Positions 25,647 to 39,117 of a stretch of 64,000 bases of DNA are shown in pieces (the stretch's first letter is position 1; each line of letters opens with the position of its first letter). The position numbers and the translations under genes were made by a program. The notes beneath the pieces were generated by a model, which saw only the letters and a program-made list of their open reading frames with translations, had not been told where the DNA came from and searched no databases. Source of the DNA: Gymnogyps californianus (Eukaryota > Chordata > Aves > Accipitriformes > Cathartidae); the NCBI RefSeq assembly GCF_018139145.2, contig NC_059471.1, forward strand, positions 82,048,520-82,112,519. The letters are read 5' to 3'.

Positions 25647-28600
25647 GAGGGAGACTTGCTTGTCAGGAGTAGAGCACTCAGTGAGTGCCTCGGCAAACAA
25701 GTGCTGAGGGTGGCATTGCAGGGGTGACGGTGGGAGTGAGCGTTATGGAGCCGAGAACGTCCAGAAAAGCTGAGGAACTGCTCAGAAACATGGTGAACAA
25801 GTGGATTTTGTGGACATGTAACACATGCTTTCTAAACTGGGATGGGTGTAGGCTTCTCTGTCGCTATGGATGAAATGATTAAAAATCCATAAGGACAAGA
25901 AGTTCATTTTCTGGGATAGCATAAGTGCAATTAGATTAATATTCAGAAGAAGACTGTAGTCCCCCACCTGGGATTTAGACTCTGGAGTAGAAGATTAAAA
26001 CTGAATCACCATATGCTGCTCAATCTCTGTGTGTAATTTGGTAGTTGTTTCTCTAAATAATTAATTAGATAATGCTCCCTGTCAAGTAATCAGTTTGGGG
26101 TTCACTCGAGGAGAACTAACATGAAGTCCATCAAACCAGAGAGGATTTTATTAGGAAAACCATGATTAAAGATTCAAACTCTAAATGAAGTCTTCTTAAT
26201 TATGCTGTCCGAGTGCAGAGGGAGAAATATTTAGTGTATGGAAAGATTACAGAAGACTCCTGCGGACACCTCCCTTTTCCTTGATTTCATCTCGGAGCAA
26301 AACAGGAAGAAAATTCACATCTTCCTCCTAGAAAAATGAATTTGACAAGTCTTGTGGAGCTATGAGTGGCAGACATGAAAGCACAAGAGGCAAATCAGTC
26401 AAAATATTTTAAAAAAACCCTTTTCTCTCCCCTAGTTTGACAACACCATTTCCTTGAATGCAGGGTTATGTTAGGTATTTTTCCAGTCATCTTGTAACAT
26501 TTGTTGTGCTTCAGCTGAAATGTGCTAGAGTAAAGTGAAGTCAGCACCTTTGCCTCTGATAAATAGCCTGAAAATTGTAAGTATAGCTGCCTGTAAGGAC
26601 AGGGAGATGTCTGTACTGTCCAGCTCTGAATGCTGGGGTTAGCAGTGGTCATCGGCTAGTTGGAGTGGAGGAACTGCTTTACTGTCATCTCATGGTGACA
26701 CTGGACAAGGCACAAGATGATAAGAACAGCAAGAGAGGGTCCAGTTGATCTGGACATCAAGCATTTTCTATGCACTCTGCTTCGTGGTGGAAATTGTGCT
26801 ATTTTAAGAGAGTGTTATTCTAGAGGGGAAAGAAGTATGTGACCAGCATTAGACTTCTTTATGTGGTATTTAATTAATTAATGCTTAATGTTTGGCTAGA
26901 AACATTAAAGAATATTTTTTTTCTAGAAAAACAAGAAGCTACCCCTCATTTTTGAACTTTTATATCGACAAAGCATTTATAAGGAAACACACAAATATTG
27001 AGCTAGTTCTCTTTCTGTTTTAACTGGAGGAAGAAGAAGAGATAAGGAATTGGAGTTTCAGGTCCTGCTCTGATGGTAAAAATCCGTATCTTCAAACATG
27101 CAAGAGTAAGCAACTGTCATTATAGTGAGTCAAAAGCAAAATTTTTCTATGCTATGGACAAGTCCTATATATCCCAACTTCCATACAGTGTATATAGAAG
27201 TATGCTATGTATAGAAGTGTACAGTATGTATATTGCTTTTACAGTACAGTAGGTATGAAAGTAATCGTTGTGTAAGCAGTCATATGAGTATAACTAGATA
27301 TGCGGCAGGCCACGTGGGTTGAAGAGAAGCCCAACAAACTTGGTTCCTTTCTTTGATTCATTTGTACTTTCACTAGATAAAGGAAAAAACTTTCTGCAAA
27401 AATTTGAGGTGTTCCACAAAGGGAATCCAATTTAAACAACTTCTTTAAAAAAACACAGGGATAACTGCAGTTTTAATACAAAACTGGCTGAAAAATCAGA
27501 AACCAAAGCGAGTGGTAAAATAGCAAAGTGAGTGGATCTCACTGGGGATTAGTGTGTTGAGCCTAATACTCGCTTCTCTATAAATGACCTAAAATAATAA
27601 CAGAAGAAAACTTACACATCAATCAAATTCACAGATGGTATCAAGAGGCTGCAAAGAAAGTGGAGACAACAGATAAATCATCAAATAAACTAGAGAGTTT
27701 AGAGAAAAAAGGAGCATTCAAGGACAAGATGCAACTTTGATACATGCAAGGTTCTTTTGTGGATTAAGAGAAGGCTAAAAATGCAAACGTATTTGCAGAA
27801 GCCCATGGACACCGATTTCATCAGGCGACACGGACAGTCTTATATAACTGCGCCTCACATCATGTAACTGGGGGCAAATAGTTTAAATTGTTTTTTAACA
27901 GCAGTCTTTGGTCTTGCGCACTCCCTGCCTGAGGGAGAGGCATCCGTAACGGTTTTGTTTCACTGCAGAGAGGCTTCAGGATTTATTTTCAGTCGCTATT
28001 GGAAAGAAAGCAACACTTTTTGAATCTGTTCTTCCCAGTTTCGTCAGTGCCTGTGTTTTAGAAGGGTAAGGTTTGAATGGCGTTTGTTTTGCCAGTGGTG
28101 GGAGACTCTCCCTTTACCAAAAGCTTTAACCAAAATCAGTGTGCCTGTGAAACTTGTTGACTTTGCATCCATCGGTGATGTGGCAGGTCGGTACGTGGCT
28201 AAATGTATCTTTATCCACCTGTGTGTGGTGTTTGCTTCCATATCTACAACGTAACCTCCTTGTTTTGATTTGGCACACCTAGGGCAGGTTGGAAAAGCTG
28301 TTGTATTTAGCAGAAGGCTACAAAACTATGAGTTTGTTATCCTTGGGTAAAGGACAAGCAACTAATACTCTGCGAGATGAGCAGATAGCCAAGAAACAGA
28401 TGACCAAACTGATTTCTGGCTAGCCAGGGACATTGCCTGAAGAAGGGGACCTGTACTTATAAAAGGAAAAAGCTTTTTTTACAGGCAGCCTTTTGTTGAT
28501 TATCAGAGAAAGACAGATGTAACTTGGCTGCAGACACAGGAAGAGATGAGGCTTCAGCAAAACCCTGGAGTCTCTGCAGACACTGAACAAATCCAAAAAA

Positions 28601-29703
28601 GTGGTGGAAAAACTGAGGCAGTGATTCAGATGTTACTTTTTTAATTTGCTTTTCTACAAATCTTTGTTTCCTGCACTGACTGAATAATGTGATCTTTTTT
28701 TTTTTAGACATCTTGGCAAAGTTTTCTGTGCTTCTATTCTCATGGATCCCTGAAAAATTAAACAATAAACCAATGTATGTGCAAAGGCAGATGCATGTAT
28801 CAGAAACTTGGAAAATATTTCAGTGGGAATACGGAGGAAAGCAGGCTGCAAAATGAAGCTGCTGATGGTCTAAGATTATTGTCACCCTACCAAGACCTCA
28901 CTGGGTAAGGGTGTACACATTACTGCAAAATAATATCTAAGGCTATGGGCAGCCACTATAGCTGCCATATGAAGTTGGATAGTTAATTAGGAAGGGCTTA
29001 TTTTTGTTGTAACTGACAAATAGTCAAAGCAATGTTGTTGCAAGAATGAATATGTCTTTGCATATAAATCACCGTTACCTGCAGGGCAGTGGGAGCGGCT
29101 GGTGGAGGGGAAGGCAGGTCTGGTCGCTCAGTCTGGAGAGCCTGTGGTTCAAGTCTGCCATTCCTGTCATATCCATTATTGGCCTAAATTCGTAAAGGAC
29201 TGAGGTGCCCTAAATTGGAATGAGTGATTTAGCATCTTAAACATCAAATTTTGATCCTTACTCCCCACTCCCTAAGCTAATTCTTCAGATATGCAGTTTT
29301 GCATACTCATATTCACCGAGTATTTAATATTTTGTTTCTGTGCTTCCTTACACACAGCTGTTGGAGCAGCAGTTAGAAACCAAGCCTCCATACTTCTGAT
29401 CGAGTTTCCCAGTCACTGGTTAAAGGATTAGGCAGCTTCTCTCTAGTCCACTGAATCTTTAATTACTTTTTGCCCAGGAATACGACTGCAACAGGAGGGG
29501 AGAGGAACACCCTGATGGTAAAAGCTGCGGCAGGGTGGTTGGGATAGCGAGTGAGGTCTGTACAAAATAATTTGGTTAAAATGGAAGCCTCCCACTTCCC
29601 TGTCACACAGGTAACGACTTTTCTCTGTGTTACACAGGGCTCAGTATAATATACAGCTGCAATGCAGGAGAAGACTCCAGGCTAGAAATCCCAACCTGAT
29701 GCT
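25647..29703. other. Intergenic DNA, no gene recognised
   Basis: AT-rich unique-looking sequence without an LTR, CR1 or convincing exon. Several A/T-rich patches, such as 26.87-26.95 kb, resemble ordinary intergenic background. Confidence 0.55.
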
Positions 29704-29704
29704 A

Positions 29705-29947
29705 ATCATAGAATCATTTAGGTTGGAAAAGACCCTTAAGATCATCGAGTCCAACTGTTAACTTGACACTGCTAAGTCCACCACTAAACCATGTCCCTAA
29801 GTGCCACATCTACTCGTCTTTTAAATACCTCCAGGGGTGGTGACTCAACCACTTCCCTGGGCAGCCTGTTCCAGTGCTTGACAACCCTTTTGGTGAAAAA
29901 ATTTTTCCTAATATCCGATCTAAACCTCCCCTGGCGCAACTTGAGGC
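29705..29947 (-). mobile_element. CR1 LINE 3' fragment
   Basis: The + strand reads as the reverse complement of a CR1 3' end. It begins with the terminal ATCATAGAATCAT motif, then GGTTGGAAAAGACC, AAGATCATCGAGTCCAAC, CCTGGGCAGCCTGTTCCAGT, and ends in CTGGCGCAACTTGAGGC. It is about 243 bp, severely 5'-truncated, with no coding capacity. CR1 is the dominant LINE of birds and reptiles. The 5' break abuts a CpG-rich segment. Confidence 0.93.
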
Positions 29948-29954
29948 TAATGTT

Positions 29955-30190
29955 ACAACTGTGACTCGGGCAGGCGCGGTCGTGCGAGCGGCGAGCTGCG
30001 AGATGGGTGCCTCTCCGCAGTGTCTCTTGGCGAGCCCGGGTGCCTCCCTGCTCCCGGCTCTGCCCGTTGCAAACTCTGTCTCTCGGTGCCTGGGCTGTTG
30101 CGGCGCCTCACTGTCCAGTGGAGGTGGCACTTGGCAGCCAGGCGCCAAGAAGGCAGACACGGCAATGCTTGCTGCTGCAAAACCTGAATC
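29955..30190. promoter_or_regulatory. Small CpG-rich segment (possible CpG island)
   Basis: About 16 CpG dinucleotides fall between 29,967 and 30,115, including GGCAGGCGCGGTCGTGCGAG, in a region where CpG is otherwise rare. It starts immediately where the CR1 fragment stops. It may be a promoter or lncRNA start, or a GC-rich insertion. Overlapping ORFs on both strands look like effects of high GC, and I assign no gene. Confidence 0.35.
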
Positions 30191-30199
30191 CCTTAACAT

Positions 30200-31800
30200 A
30201 TCTAACCCTTGGCTTACAGTGTAGACAACAGTGGAGAAGGGATGTTAAACATCAGCAAGTTACTCAGGTAGTACAGTAACAGAAGGGAGGTGAGGATAGC
30301 AGACCTCTTTACACTTGCATTTTGCTCTTCCTTCTTTTCTTCGTAGCAATAGGACATCTGTAGGGTGGGATGGAAAGTTCCCCCGTTCCAGAGATGCCAC
30401 TTTTCCCAATGCCAGTTCTTTTTTGTTTTCCTCCTTGAAACCCGTGGCTTGATCCATGTCTCCTGGGTGCTGTGTGGACCGTGCTGTGTTGCATGTGGGA
30501 TGCATGCCCATGCTCGCCTCCCTCCCGATGGCGGGGAAGGAAGGTAGGCTGCAGAAGAGCTGCAGAGGAGTGGGGCTGGTAGGATGGATGTGGCCCAACG
30601 AACCTTCTCATCAGCCATCACCCTGCATTTTTGAGGCAGAGGTTATAAATGTCGACCTTTTGTATGTTTTCTGAAAATGGCTGCTGTAATACTTCCAGTT
30701 AATCACAGTGTTTTAGCAGGTCATAAACATAGACTTTGTGTACGTATTCAGTGTGGCTTCCTTCTGCATAGCACGAGCTGCTGCACGATGAACCTTATTT
30801 CTGCAAACCTCTCAAATGTTTTGTTGTACATTTTGAAATGTACTTAATTCTATAATAACTATAATTCTATAACTTAATTCTATAACGTGTTATAGAAGGA
30901 GTTTGACCACTGGCTAGCTGTCGGCAGTACAGTTTTTCAGTATAATGGCTGATCTGTTGTTGAAATTATAGTTTCACCTTTAGTGATAAAGGACCTCTGG
31001 ATCTGTCAGCCTGAATGATTTTACATGCTTTTTGGGCCTACAGCTGTTAATAGACTTCAAAATCACCAGTTTGATAAAACAACTCAAGGAAGATTTCTTT
31101 ATTGCAGCTTCATTTTTTATGTTTTGTTTTTCTCTGGCTATTGTAGCAAGTCTGTCTGCTTTAAATTTAATTAAAGCATCTTAACTTGTCAGGGTAACAT
31201 CATTTCATAACATATAGGAGTTTTCCAATATGAAAAAAATTAATTCAAATGCTTACTGTGGAAAAAATCTTATTTATTTCAAATGAAATTACAGGCTTTT
31301 CTCATATATTTAACCTAAGTTTTAAATCACTGACTTAGGGGTTAACTGTATTGCATAATTAAGCAAACCCTAGAAGGTTCCAATTATTCTACTGGAACTT
31401 GAAATGTATTTCATGCTTTCTAAAATGTTTTCTCAATATATTGGCTGCTTCTTAGAAAATAGCAGCTGTAGTGAGCAGTGAACCTATAGTAAATCTGAGT
31501 TAATCTATATTCTTCAGAGATGTACTGCATTGTTTTTAAATTTTGCATTCATGCCAACACTATCATCTTACCATAACTACTGGATCGTGTTGTTATAGGG
31601 CTTTCTGGTTTTTATGAAGTCACTGCCTTTCAGTCTAAGTGCATCACTATTTTAGTTGATCTCAGTATAAAAGCTGTCTGTATTTTTAGAGTTACAACCG
31701 TAAGCACCCTGATATAGAAGCATATGCTCCTCTTGTTTCAGAAAAATTATCTCCTTTTCTGAATATCTTGCCAGAAGCTCTTGAAAAGTGTGTAGAGTTA
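30200..31800. other. Intergenic DNA including a conserved-element-like block
   Basis: No gene seen. The stretch 30,940-31,460 is AT-balanced, rich in TAATTA/TTTAAAT-type homeodomain-like sites and free of low-complexity runs, which resembles vertebrate conserved non-coding elements. A 30-bp-period imperfect repeat of ACTTAATTCTATAA lies at 30,842-30,885. Confidence 0.35.
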
Positions 31801-31808
31801 TCAGAACA

Positions 31809-32168
31809 AATCATAGCATCTTAGAATGGTTTGGGTTGGAAGGCACCTTAAAGATCATCTAGTTCCAACCCCCCTGCCATGGGCAGGGACACCTTCCACT
31901 ACACCAGGTTGCTCAAAACCCCATCCAGCCTGGCCTTGAACACTTCCAGGGATGGGGCATCCACAACCTCTCTGGGCAACCTGTTCCAGTGCCTCACCAC
32001 CCTCACAGTGAAGAACTTCTTCCTTACATCTAACCTAAACCTACCCTCTTTCAGTTTAAAGCCATTGCCCCTTGTCCTATCACTACAAGCCGTTCTAAAA
32101 AGTCCCTCTCCAGCTTTCTTGTAGGCCCCCTTTAGGTACTGGAAGGCTGCTATAAGGTCTCCCCGGAC
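31809..32168 (-). mobile_element. CR1 LINE 3' fragment
   Basis: Reverse-complement CR1 tail. It opens AATCATAGCATCTTAGAATGG, then runs through TTGGAAGGCACCTTAAAGATC, GGGCAACCTGTTCCAGTGCC, AAGAACTTCTTCCTTACATC and CCATTGCCCCTTGTCCTATC to GGTCTCCCCGGA. It is about 360 bp and 5'-truncated. It differs in detail from the copy at 29.7 kb, so it is another CR1 subfamily or age class. Confidence 0.95.
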
Positions 32169-34323
32169 CCCTTATGTATTTTTTATATATAGATATAAAA
32201 AAAAGAATACATATATATGTATTATCAGAATGAAAATGTTAATAGTTTGCAGAAGAAAATGTAAGATGAGTATGTGGTCTTCAGCTTCATTGTTGAGTTC
32301 CAGTGGCATGAAGGCTTTACAGCATACTTATAACTTTTCTCTTTTGGATTAAGCGCAGTCCCAGATGTCCTGTCAAAATAGCTAGATGGTGATAATTATC
32401 ATGCTTGTTAATTACCACCATTTTCTGCTCCATAAATTATTGGTCTTCCACTTTCTCTTGTTAAGCCTCATTCACTGAAACACAATCTACCATTTCTTAC
32501 CTCATGCCTGCTGAGAACTAAGAGCAAGCGTGGAGTCAGCTGGGCTGAGGAATGGTAATTCATCCCCCTGCAGAAACTCCATCAAACGATGACAACTTTG
32601 CCCTTTCCATGGGTGATGCTTGGGAGCGAGAGAAAATTTTCTAAAGGTTTCATGCTGTGTCAGTGTCTGAAAGCTCAGGTTCACAAAAGCTTTTCTCTTC
32701 GGTCTAGAAATTTCAGACAATCTTTGTTTTATCTGCTAGATGATCTCCAGCCCTGCTGACACGTTCTGAGCATAGGGTAATTTGCTATTTCTGGTTCTGA
32801 ACTCTAAAGACAAGGTCTCCAAGAAGTTTCAGATAAGTGAAAGAGAAGTAATTTTATCTTTGGAAATGAAAAGCATTTGTTTCTAAGCTCAAGTCTTTTC
32901 AAGCTTTATTTTCAGTTTCAAGTGCTATATTTATAGCTTATAATGCTTGCTTAGTATCACAAATATATTGAGCAACTCAGCTGAGTAAGGCAGAGCTATC
33001 TAGAATGCCACCACAGAAATGTTCCTGAAATAATGATATAAGTACAATTTTGTGTGCTGGATTTTTTTGGGGTTTGGTTGGTTGGTTTGATGTAAGACAA
33101 GTTCGAAGATTGCAAAGGATAACTGGTCCAACTTTGTCAGAAATTTAAATGTGGCAGGAATCACTGTCTGTGCTTCCTTCAATGACACTCCAGCTGGGAC
33201 TCTGCAGTTGCATGCAAATATCATAAATATTGCCTTATTAGAGTGAGTTGTGAAAGACTGGCCAAAAGAACCAGCAGATTGGCACTGGTGGGCTTGATCT
33301 TTAAATGTTTGCTTTTTGAAATACTGCTGAATGTAGAGGGGCATCAGAAAGGGTCATCATTGCTGAAGTAACAACTTTCCAATAATTTTTTATTCCAAAG
33401 AATGCTGTCGGAAAAATTTTGCCATAATGGCAATTACAGAGTTCTACTTCCCAATAATAATAAATGCAGAACAAAAAGATAAACACAAAAAGTCATACCT
33501 GAAAGTGCTTTATCAGCACAAGATATTCAAGGCAAGAAAAAATTGATTTGAAAAATGGGAATTGATTGGCCTGTTCAGTAAAAAGTCTCAGAACAAATAA
33601 AAACTACAATTCAGAGAGAAAGAGAGAGCAGCTATTCAGTGCCCACTTCGCCTTTTCTTTAAGTAGGGTTTGGGAGTGCCCTTCCTCCCACTGCAAAAGT
33701 GCTTGGTACTACACAAATGTGGGGTTTTTTTCGTGAGGTGCTGCAGAGAGATGCCTAAGCAATACTCTTGTCTTGAGATCTCTGGGCTTACGCATTTGCA
33801 TGCCTAGAATATTGTCTTGGCATCCTCACCTTTATGCAAAGTGAAATGAAGCATTGGCTCAAGTTTAACGTAGCTGCAAGAAAGACAGTTATATTTGTAA
33901 GTGAAATTAAGTTAATGTATGCACTCTGACATGTCTCAAGGCAAGTGAAGCTCTTTGTTTTAGACATATTATTTACATAAATTCCTATGCCTTTTGCATC
34001 TTGTTGTCAGTCCACCTTATATTTCTACATTTCCTGTACCTCAGAGAACACAGACTGGAAAATAAAAGCTAAAAAGCTACTTCACCATTAAATTAAGATA
34101 TTACTTTTGATTTTTAGCAGGAGAGGGTGGATTTTTTGGTTTTGCTTTGTAGTGTCTGCTTGGTTCTTTTCCACATTTCCAAAGTCCATGCTCTACAATT
34201 AAGTTCTTAACTAACCAAGAAATCAAGGTTTTATTTTGGTGGGATTCTGAATTTATTTGGGGTTTTGTGTTTTTTATGACGTAGAGAATTTTTACCAATT
34301 TCTGTATCTGTTTTCATCCTAAG

Positions 34324-34372
34324 CAAAAAAACCCAAAACCAAACCAACCCCACACCCCCAAACAACACAACA
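34324..34372 (+). repeat. A/C-only low-complexity tract (49 bases)
   Basis: The + strand contains only A and C over this stretch, so the minus strand is G/T-only with G runs of five and four. It is low complexity, with possible non-B DNA on the G-rich strand. Confidence 0.85.
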
Positions 34373-36958
34373 GCAACAACCAAACCCACTTCATTTGAGC
34401 CAGCCAGCAGTCAGTGTGCATGTTCTGGCCACCTCCCACTTTTCTATTACAGCAGTGCAGCTCCAGTGATCTAATGCACCCTGGTCCCAAGTCTTCTTAC
34501 AGCTGGATCACCAGCACAGGCTTGAATTGAAGTTGGACAATGCAGCAGTGGGGAGACAACCAAACTTTTGGCAATGTGAATGCTCCAGCGGTTGCCACTG
34601 TCAGTGGAGCTTGTGAAAGTGATAACGTAAAAGTAGAAAATTTCCAGCCACTTCTTAATAGTGGCAATTATAGAAGCTTAGTTTTGCCTTTAAAGCTTGG
34701 GAGGAGTTGAGGAAGCTCCGTCTTAAGCTACCAAAATACAGCAGGGCTGGAAGAGAGGCATGATTCTGTAAGCACCTTTGGGAAAGCAAAAAAAAAAAAA
34801 GTAAAATCAACAAATGTAAGCTCATTTCTGGAGGACAGGCAGGTTATGCTGGTTATGTTGACTGGCATCCCCAAACAAGAACGATGGAAAATGGCTCATT
34901 AATTACAGCTAGAAATATTAAATCTGAAAGGCTGCCAGCAGAGTCAGCTCAGGTTTGTGACAGTGATCATTTTACGACTTGCATCATGTCAGTCTCCCAG
35001 CAGATTCCCTCCTACTCACAGAATAAGTGAATAGGTGACTTCTTACAGTTGCCAAGTAGTTTTGGGCACCGGGTTGTTTAGTAAATATATGTTTGGTTTC
35101 CATATTCCTGGATCTAGTTTTAGCTTGCCTGCCGGGTATCAAAACCGTGAGACGAGTGACCCTCATGTTCATTACAGCTTCCATCTATCAAAAAGTAAGT
35201 ACCGCCTTCACGAGTCTTAGATGAGCAGACCGAGGGGACAAGAGGTTTGAGAAGGTAAAGAAGTTTCCACAAATGCTGACAATGTTCCCACCACTCTTAA
35301 TGTGGGCAGGGACCCGTTCGTTAGAGTGGGAGAGAAACCAACCCTGTTCACAAGGAAGGTGGGTAAGTGACAGGATGTACTCTTTGCAATGAGAGGATAA
35401 GGCAAACCCTGAACTCCTGAAGACCAAGTTTAAACATACCCTGTGATTGGGAAGCCATTGAATATTTAGGGCCAGAAAAGTAGCAGAGGAAAAAATTAAT
35501 GATCTTTCATGTAGTAGAAATAAAGAATTGCATTAATAAAAGACAAACCTTTTATTCCAGCCTTTACAGGTTTCAATAATAATATATTCTCTCATTTTTA
35601 TTGCTATTATTTAATAACTCTTAATTTCTAGAAACAATGAAAGTGTCTTTCATGTTTTGATTTTAATGGAAAACAGGAAAATGGTACTTCATCGAGTAAA
35701 ATATTTTGCTTTAGGATGTGACAATTTTTTTCTAATTAATTTACAAAATTTTCAAAAGCAACAAGAGATTCTTCATGCTTTTGTTTGAGAGTATGTAAAT
35801 GAGAGACCTGAACTGGCCCATTTGTCAGAAGGCTGAATACCTTTTTTATGAACATCAGTCCTGTGTAAAGGCTATCAGCATGGACATCTGAAAATAGAGA
35901 TTCTTAAAATCACAACTTGCCTTCCATAATATCACTCTACACTTCTGCAAGAACTCTGGAACCATCCTCAAAAAAGTAGAGGACTTAAGCTGCTACGTAA
36001 GTGTAGCTGCAGATGATAACAGTTGTTCCTTCCATGGCTGCATTTTGTTATTTTGGCCTTCTTTAGTTAAAAATATAAAACATGAGTTAGTTTGACATGA
36101 TAATACATTGCTACAGTAGCTCCATCATAGCAGGGCCGAGACCTGCAGAGTGCGCAGAAGTGTAAAGCTTCAGTATAGATAAATGAAGTACTTGCATGCA
36201 ACAATGCCTACAACAATAATGTTATCTGAGAACGATAGCTAACACTTATGGTACAGTTTTTATGAAATATATGAATCATCTGTCTTTTGGGGAACCCATT
36301 GTAACTTCCTTCTCCCGATTCTGTGTTAATATAGCGATTTAATTTCTGTTTCTCACCCATCCTCTGGAGAGAAAAATAGTAGCAAACACCAGCGTTTAAT
36401 AATCACAGCCTTCAGAAGGCAATATATGTGCTTCAAAAGCATACCAATAGGCTGGGAGCGTGCAGAGTTATGGAGGAAAGAGCAGCATGTTCCTCAAAAT
36501 TTGCAGGCACCCGTTTGGAGGGATGCTGTGGAGCAGAACTGCTGTGGAGGTTGGCACCTCATGGTGACCAGATCTGCGTGCCAAGGCTTACTGCGGATTA
36601 TTCTGGACCAACGGCTTCCCCAGCAGTAGATGCTATTGAGATTAGTCGCACAGCTTTCATGCTCCATCCTTCGGAAAGATCCTTGGAACGTGCTCGGGCT
36701 ATCAGGGGAGAGAAATTTTTGGATGGGATGCTTGCCTGGTGTATAGCAATCTGGGCAGAATGGATACCTTTGGATTGCTACAGTTCATCTAGCAACTGAT
36801 TTTATCTGGAGACAGGATTAGGGCTGCCAGACAGTTTCTTGGCCCAGTTACCATTTACACTGTGAGTTCTCCCTGGAAAACCATGCAGGCATATCTGGGG
36901 ATGTCTTCAGTTAGCGTACGGTGCCACGTGGGTTGACTATATTGTTTGATCAGGTTTT

Positions 36959-36974
36959 GTGTGTGTGTGTGTGT
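36959..36974 (+). repeat. (GT)n microsatellite
   Basis: Eight GT units in an otherwise unique stretch. Confidence 0.9.
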
Positions 36975-38519
36975 TTCTTTTGTTTATGCCTGCAAATAGA
37001 CCATATGGTCATTTCCAGATCAAAAACCTTATTGAAAAACTATGAGTACTTGTTTCCCAGGAAAACAGTAAAAATGGTGAATAACCCCTGTTACATTTTC
37101 TTTTTCAGAAGGATATTTTCTAATGCTTTGTCCAGATTAAATAAGGAAACTTAACAATTCTTTTAATTTCCTGTTCCCCATGCACTAAGGTAATGGTTAG
37201 CAAAGTAGAACAAGAGTTGGCATGATCCAGGAATGCTTGGCATTACAAAATCACAACAGGGTTGAAATCTCAGCAATCTTTTCTCTTAAGAAAAAAAGCA
37301 TAAATTTAAAATTAAATGAAGCGTATTGGAACAAAGAGTAAGTGTGGGCAGAAAAGAATTTATAGTGCTTACTGCAGTGTAACATTTTCTAGGCTGAACT
37401 GATTCAGATTTCAGAAAATTCTGAACGTAATTTGGGCATTTAGGTTGTGAACCGCAAAGCCTGTGAAGTCAGTGCAGTCCTTCTGTTGTCCCAGTGGTCT
37501 GCAAATTAGGGAGTCACTGGAGATCTGGATTAGCCTGGCTGCACGTGGAAAACATCCTCTCACGTTCAAATCCCATTTCACCTTTCTCATGTCCCATTCT
37601 CCACTAAAACCCATTGCCTGTTTAAGAAGCATAATGACAAGAACTGCAAATAACCTTGTGTTTCATGCTGTTTCATTTTTGATGTGTGGAAAAGACAGGG
37701 GTGACTAAAAGGTTAGTGATTAAAATCTCAGGTTGAATGCAACAGAGTTTCTCTGATCTCTGGTTGGACTAATCAAAGAAAGTACAGTTCCTTTTTGTTT
37801 GCCACCTTTTATTGCATGACTTTAGTGATATTCTCAAAGCATGCATTTGAGACCAGTCTCTGCCATGCCACTGCTTCTTTAGAGCAGATTTCATTTCACT
37901 TTGTCGAGGAGGTTCAGTGTGCCTAACATCGGTGCTCAAATCCCTCATGCTGTCAAGAGTGAAAAATAATCCCTTCCCTATGCCTTCTGCCACATACACA
38001 GATGTACAAACACATCCTGGGGCAAAATCCTGAGCCGTGAAATCCAGCAGGGCCATTAAGGTGGGGAAGGAATAGCGTACATATACATGTAGTATGTATC
38101 TCCAATATGAGGGGTAGGATGTATTGTAAGAAGAAAGAAGAGACACAAAGTAAAAACACAGCTGGTAATCTGATGAATTTATATTGATGAATGAAGAACA
38201 GCATTAACTAGTTATTGCCAAAGTTATCAGGGGAGAGTGTTCTGCTTATCATTTTGATATATTTCTTGATTTCCTCAAACTGAATTTTTGTTAATTTTCT
38301 CATAAATAACACCTCTTTTTTATATGCTCAAAGCTTCCAAGTGAGGTGAGATTCATTAGAGATGTCCAAGGACATTGATCCTCACACTGGTCAGCACTTG
38401 AAATAGGTGGGTACGTTAACCCTAAAGCTGATGCCTGTCCCAACTACTGCCCCATGGCAAAAGGTGATACTTATCCAATTATTACTTTTTCAAAATGCAG
38501 TACATGTACACAATGAATC

Positions 38520-39117
38520 TGCACTGTTCTTGTTTGAGATAGGGTTAATTCTCTTCATAGGAGCTTATATGGAGTTATGTTTTGGATTTCTGCTGAAAAC
38601 AGTGTTGATAACACAGGGATGTTTTCGTTACTGCTGAGCAGTGCTTACACAGAGTCAAGGCCTTTTCTGCTCCTCACCCCACCCCACCAGCGAGGAGGCT
38701 GGGGGTGCACGAGAAGCTGGGAGGGGACACAGCCGGGACAGCTGACCCCAGCTGACCAAAGGGATATTCCATACCATATGACGTCATGCTCAGCATATAA
38801 AGCTGGGGGAAAAGAAGGAGGAAGAGGGGGATGTTCAGAGTGATGGCGTTTGTCTTCCCAATTCACCGTTACATGTGATGGAGCCCTGCTTTCCCGGAGA
38901 TGGCTGAACACCTGCCTACTGATGGGAAGCAGTGAATGAATTCCTTGTTTTGCTTTGCTTGTGTATGTAGGTTTCGCTTTACTTATTAAACCGTCTGTAT
39001 TTCAACCCACAAGTTTTTGCACATTTACCCTTCCAATTCTCCTCCCCATCCCACTGGTGGGGGAGTGAGTGAATGGCTGTGTGGGGCTGAGCTGCCTGCT
39101 GGGGTTAAATCATGACA
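38520..39117 (+). mobile_element. Solo LTR 3 of an avian ERVL-like endogenous retrovirus
   Basis: The 598-bp element is flanked by perfect 5-bp duplications GAATC (38515-38519 and 39118-39122). The 5' end (TGCACTGTTCTTGTTTGAGA) is altered relative to copies 1 and 2, but from GTTAATT onward it follows them and it ends CATGACA. It has an intact CRE (38779-38786), TATAAA (38796-38801) and ATTAAA near 38,984. It matches LTR 2 much better than LTR 1. No internal region is present. Confidence 0.92.

Larger units (their letters stand above)
32169..38514. other. Intergenic DNA, no gene recognised
   Basis: Contains an 18-bp AT palindrome at 32,206-32,223, an A/C-only tract at 34,324-34,372, and a (GT)n microsatellite at 36,959-36,974. 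An AT-rich block at 35,560-35,830 looks like a non-coding conserved element. ORFs lack splice support. Confidence 0.5.

Noticed and set aside
29120..29165. tRNA-like patch with GGTTCAAGTC
   Set aside because: No acceptor or T-arm stems pair around it, so there is no cloverleaf.
31879..32124. 81-codon ORF
   Set aside because: It lies wholly in a CR1 3' tail read in antisense and is not the CR1 reverse-transcriptase frame.
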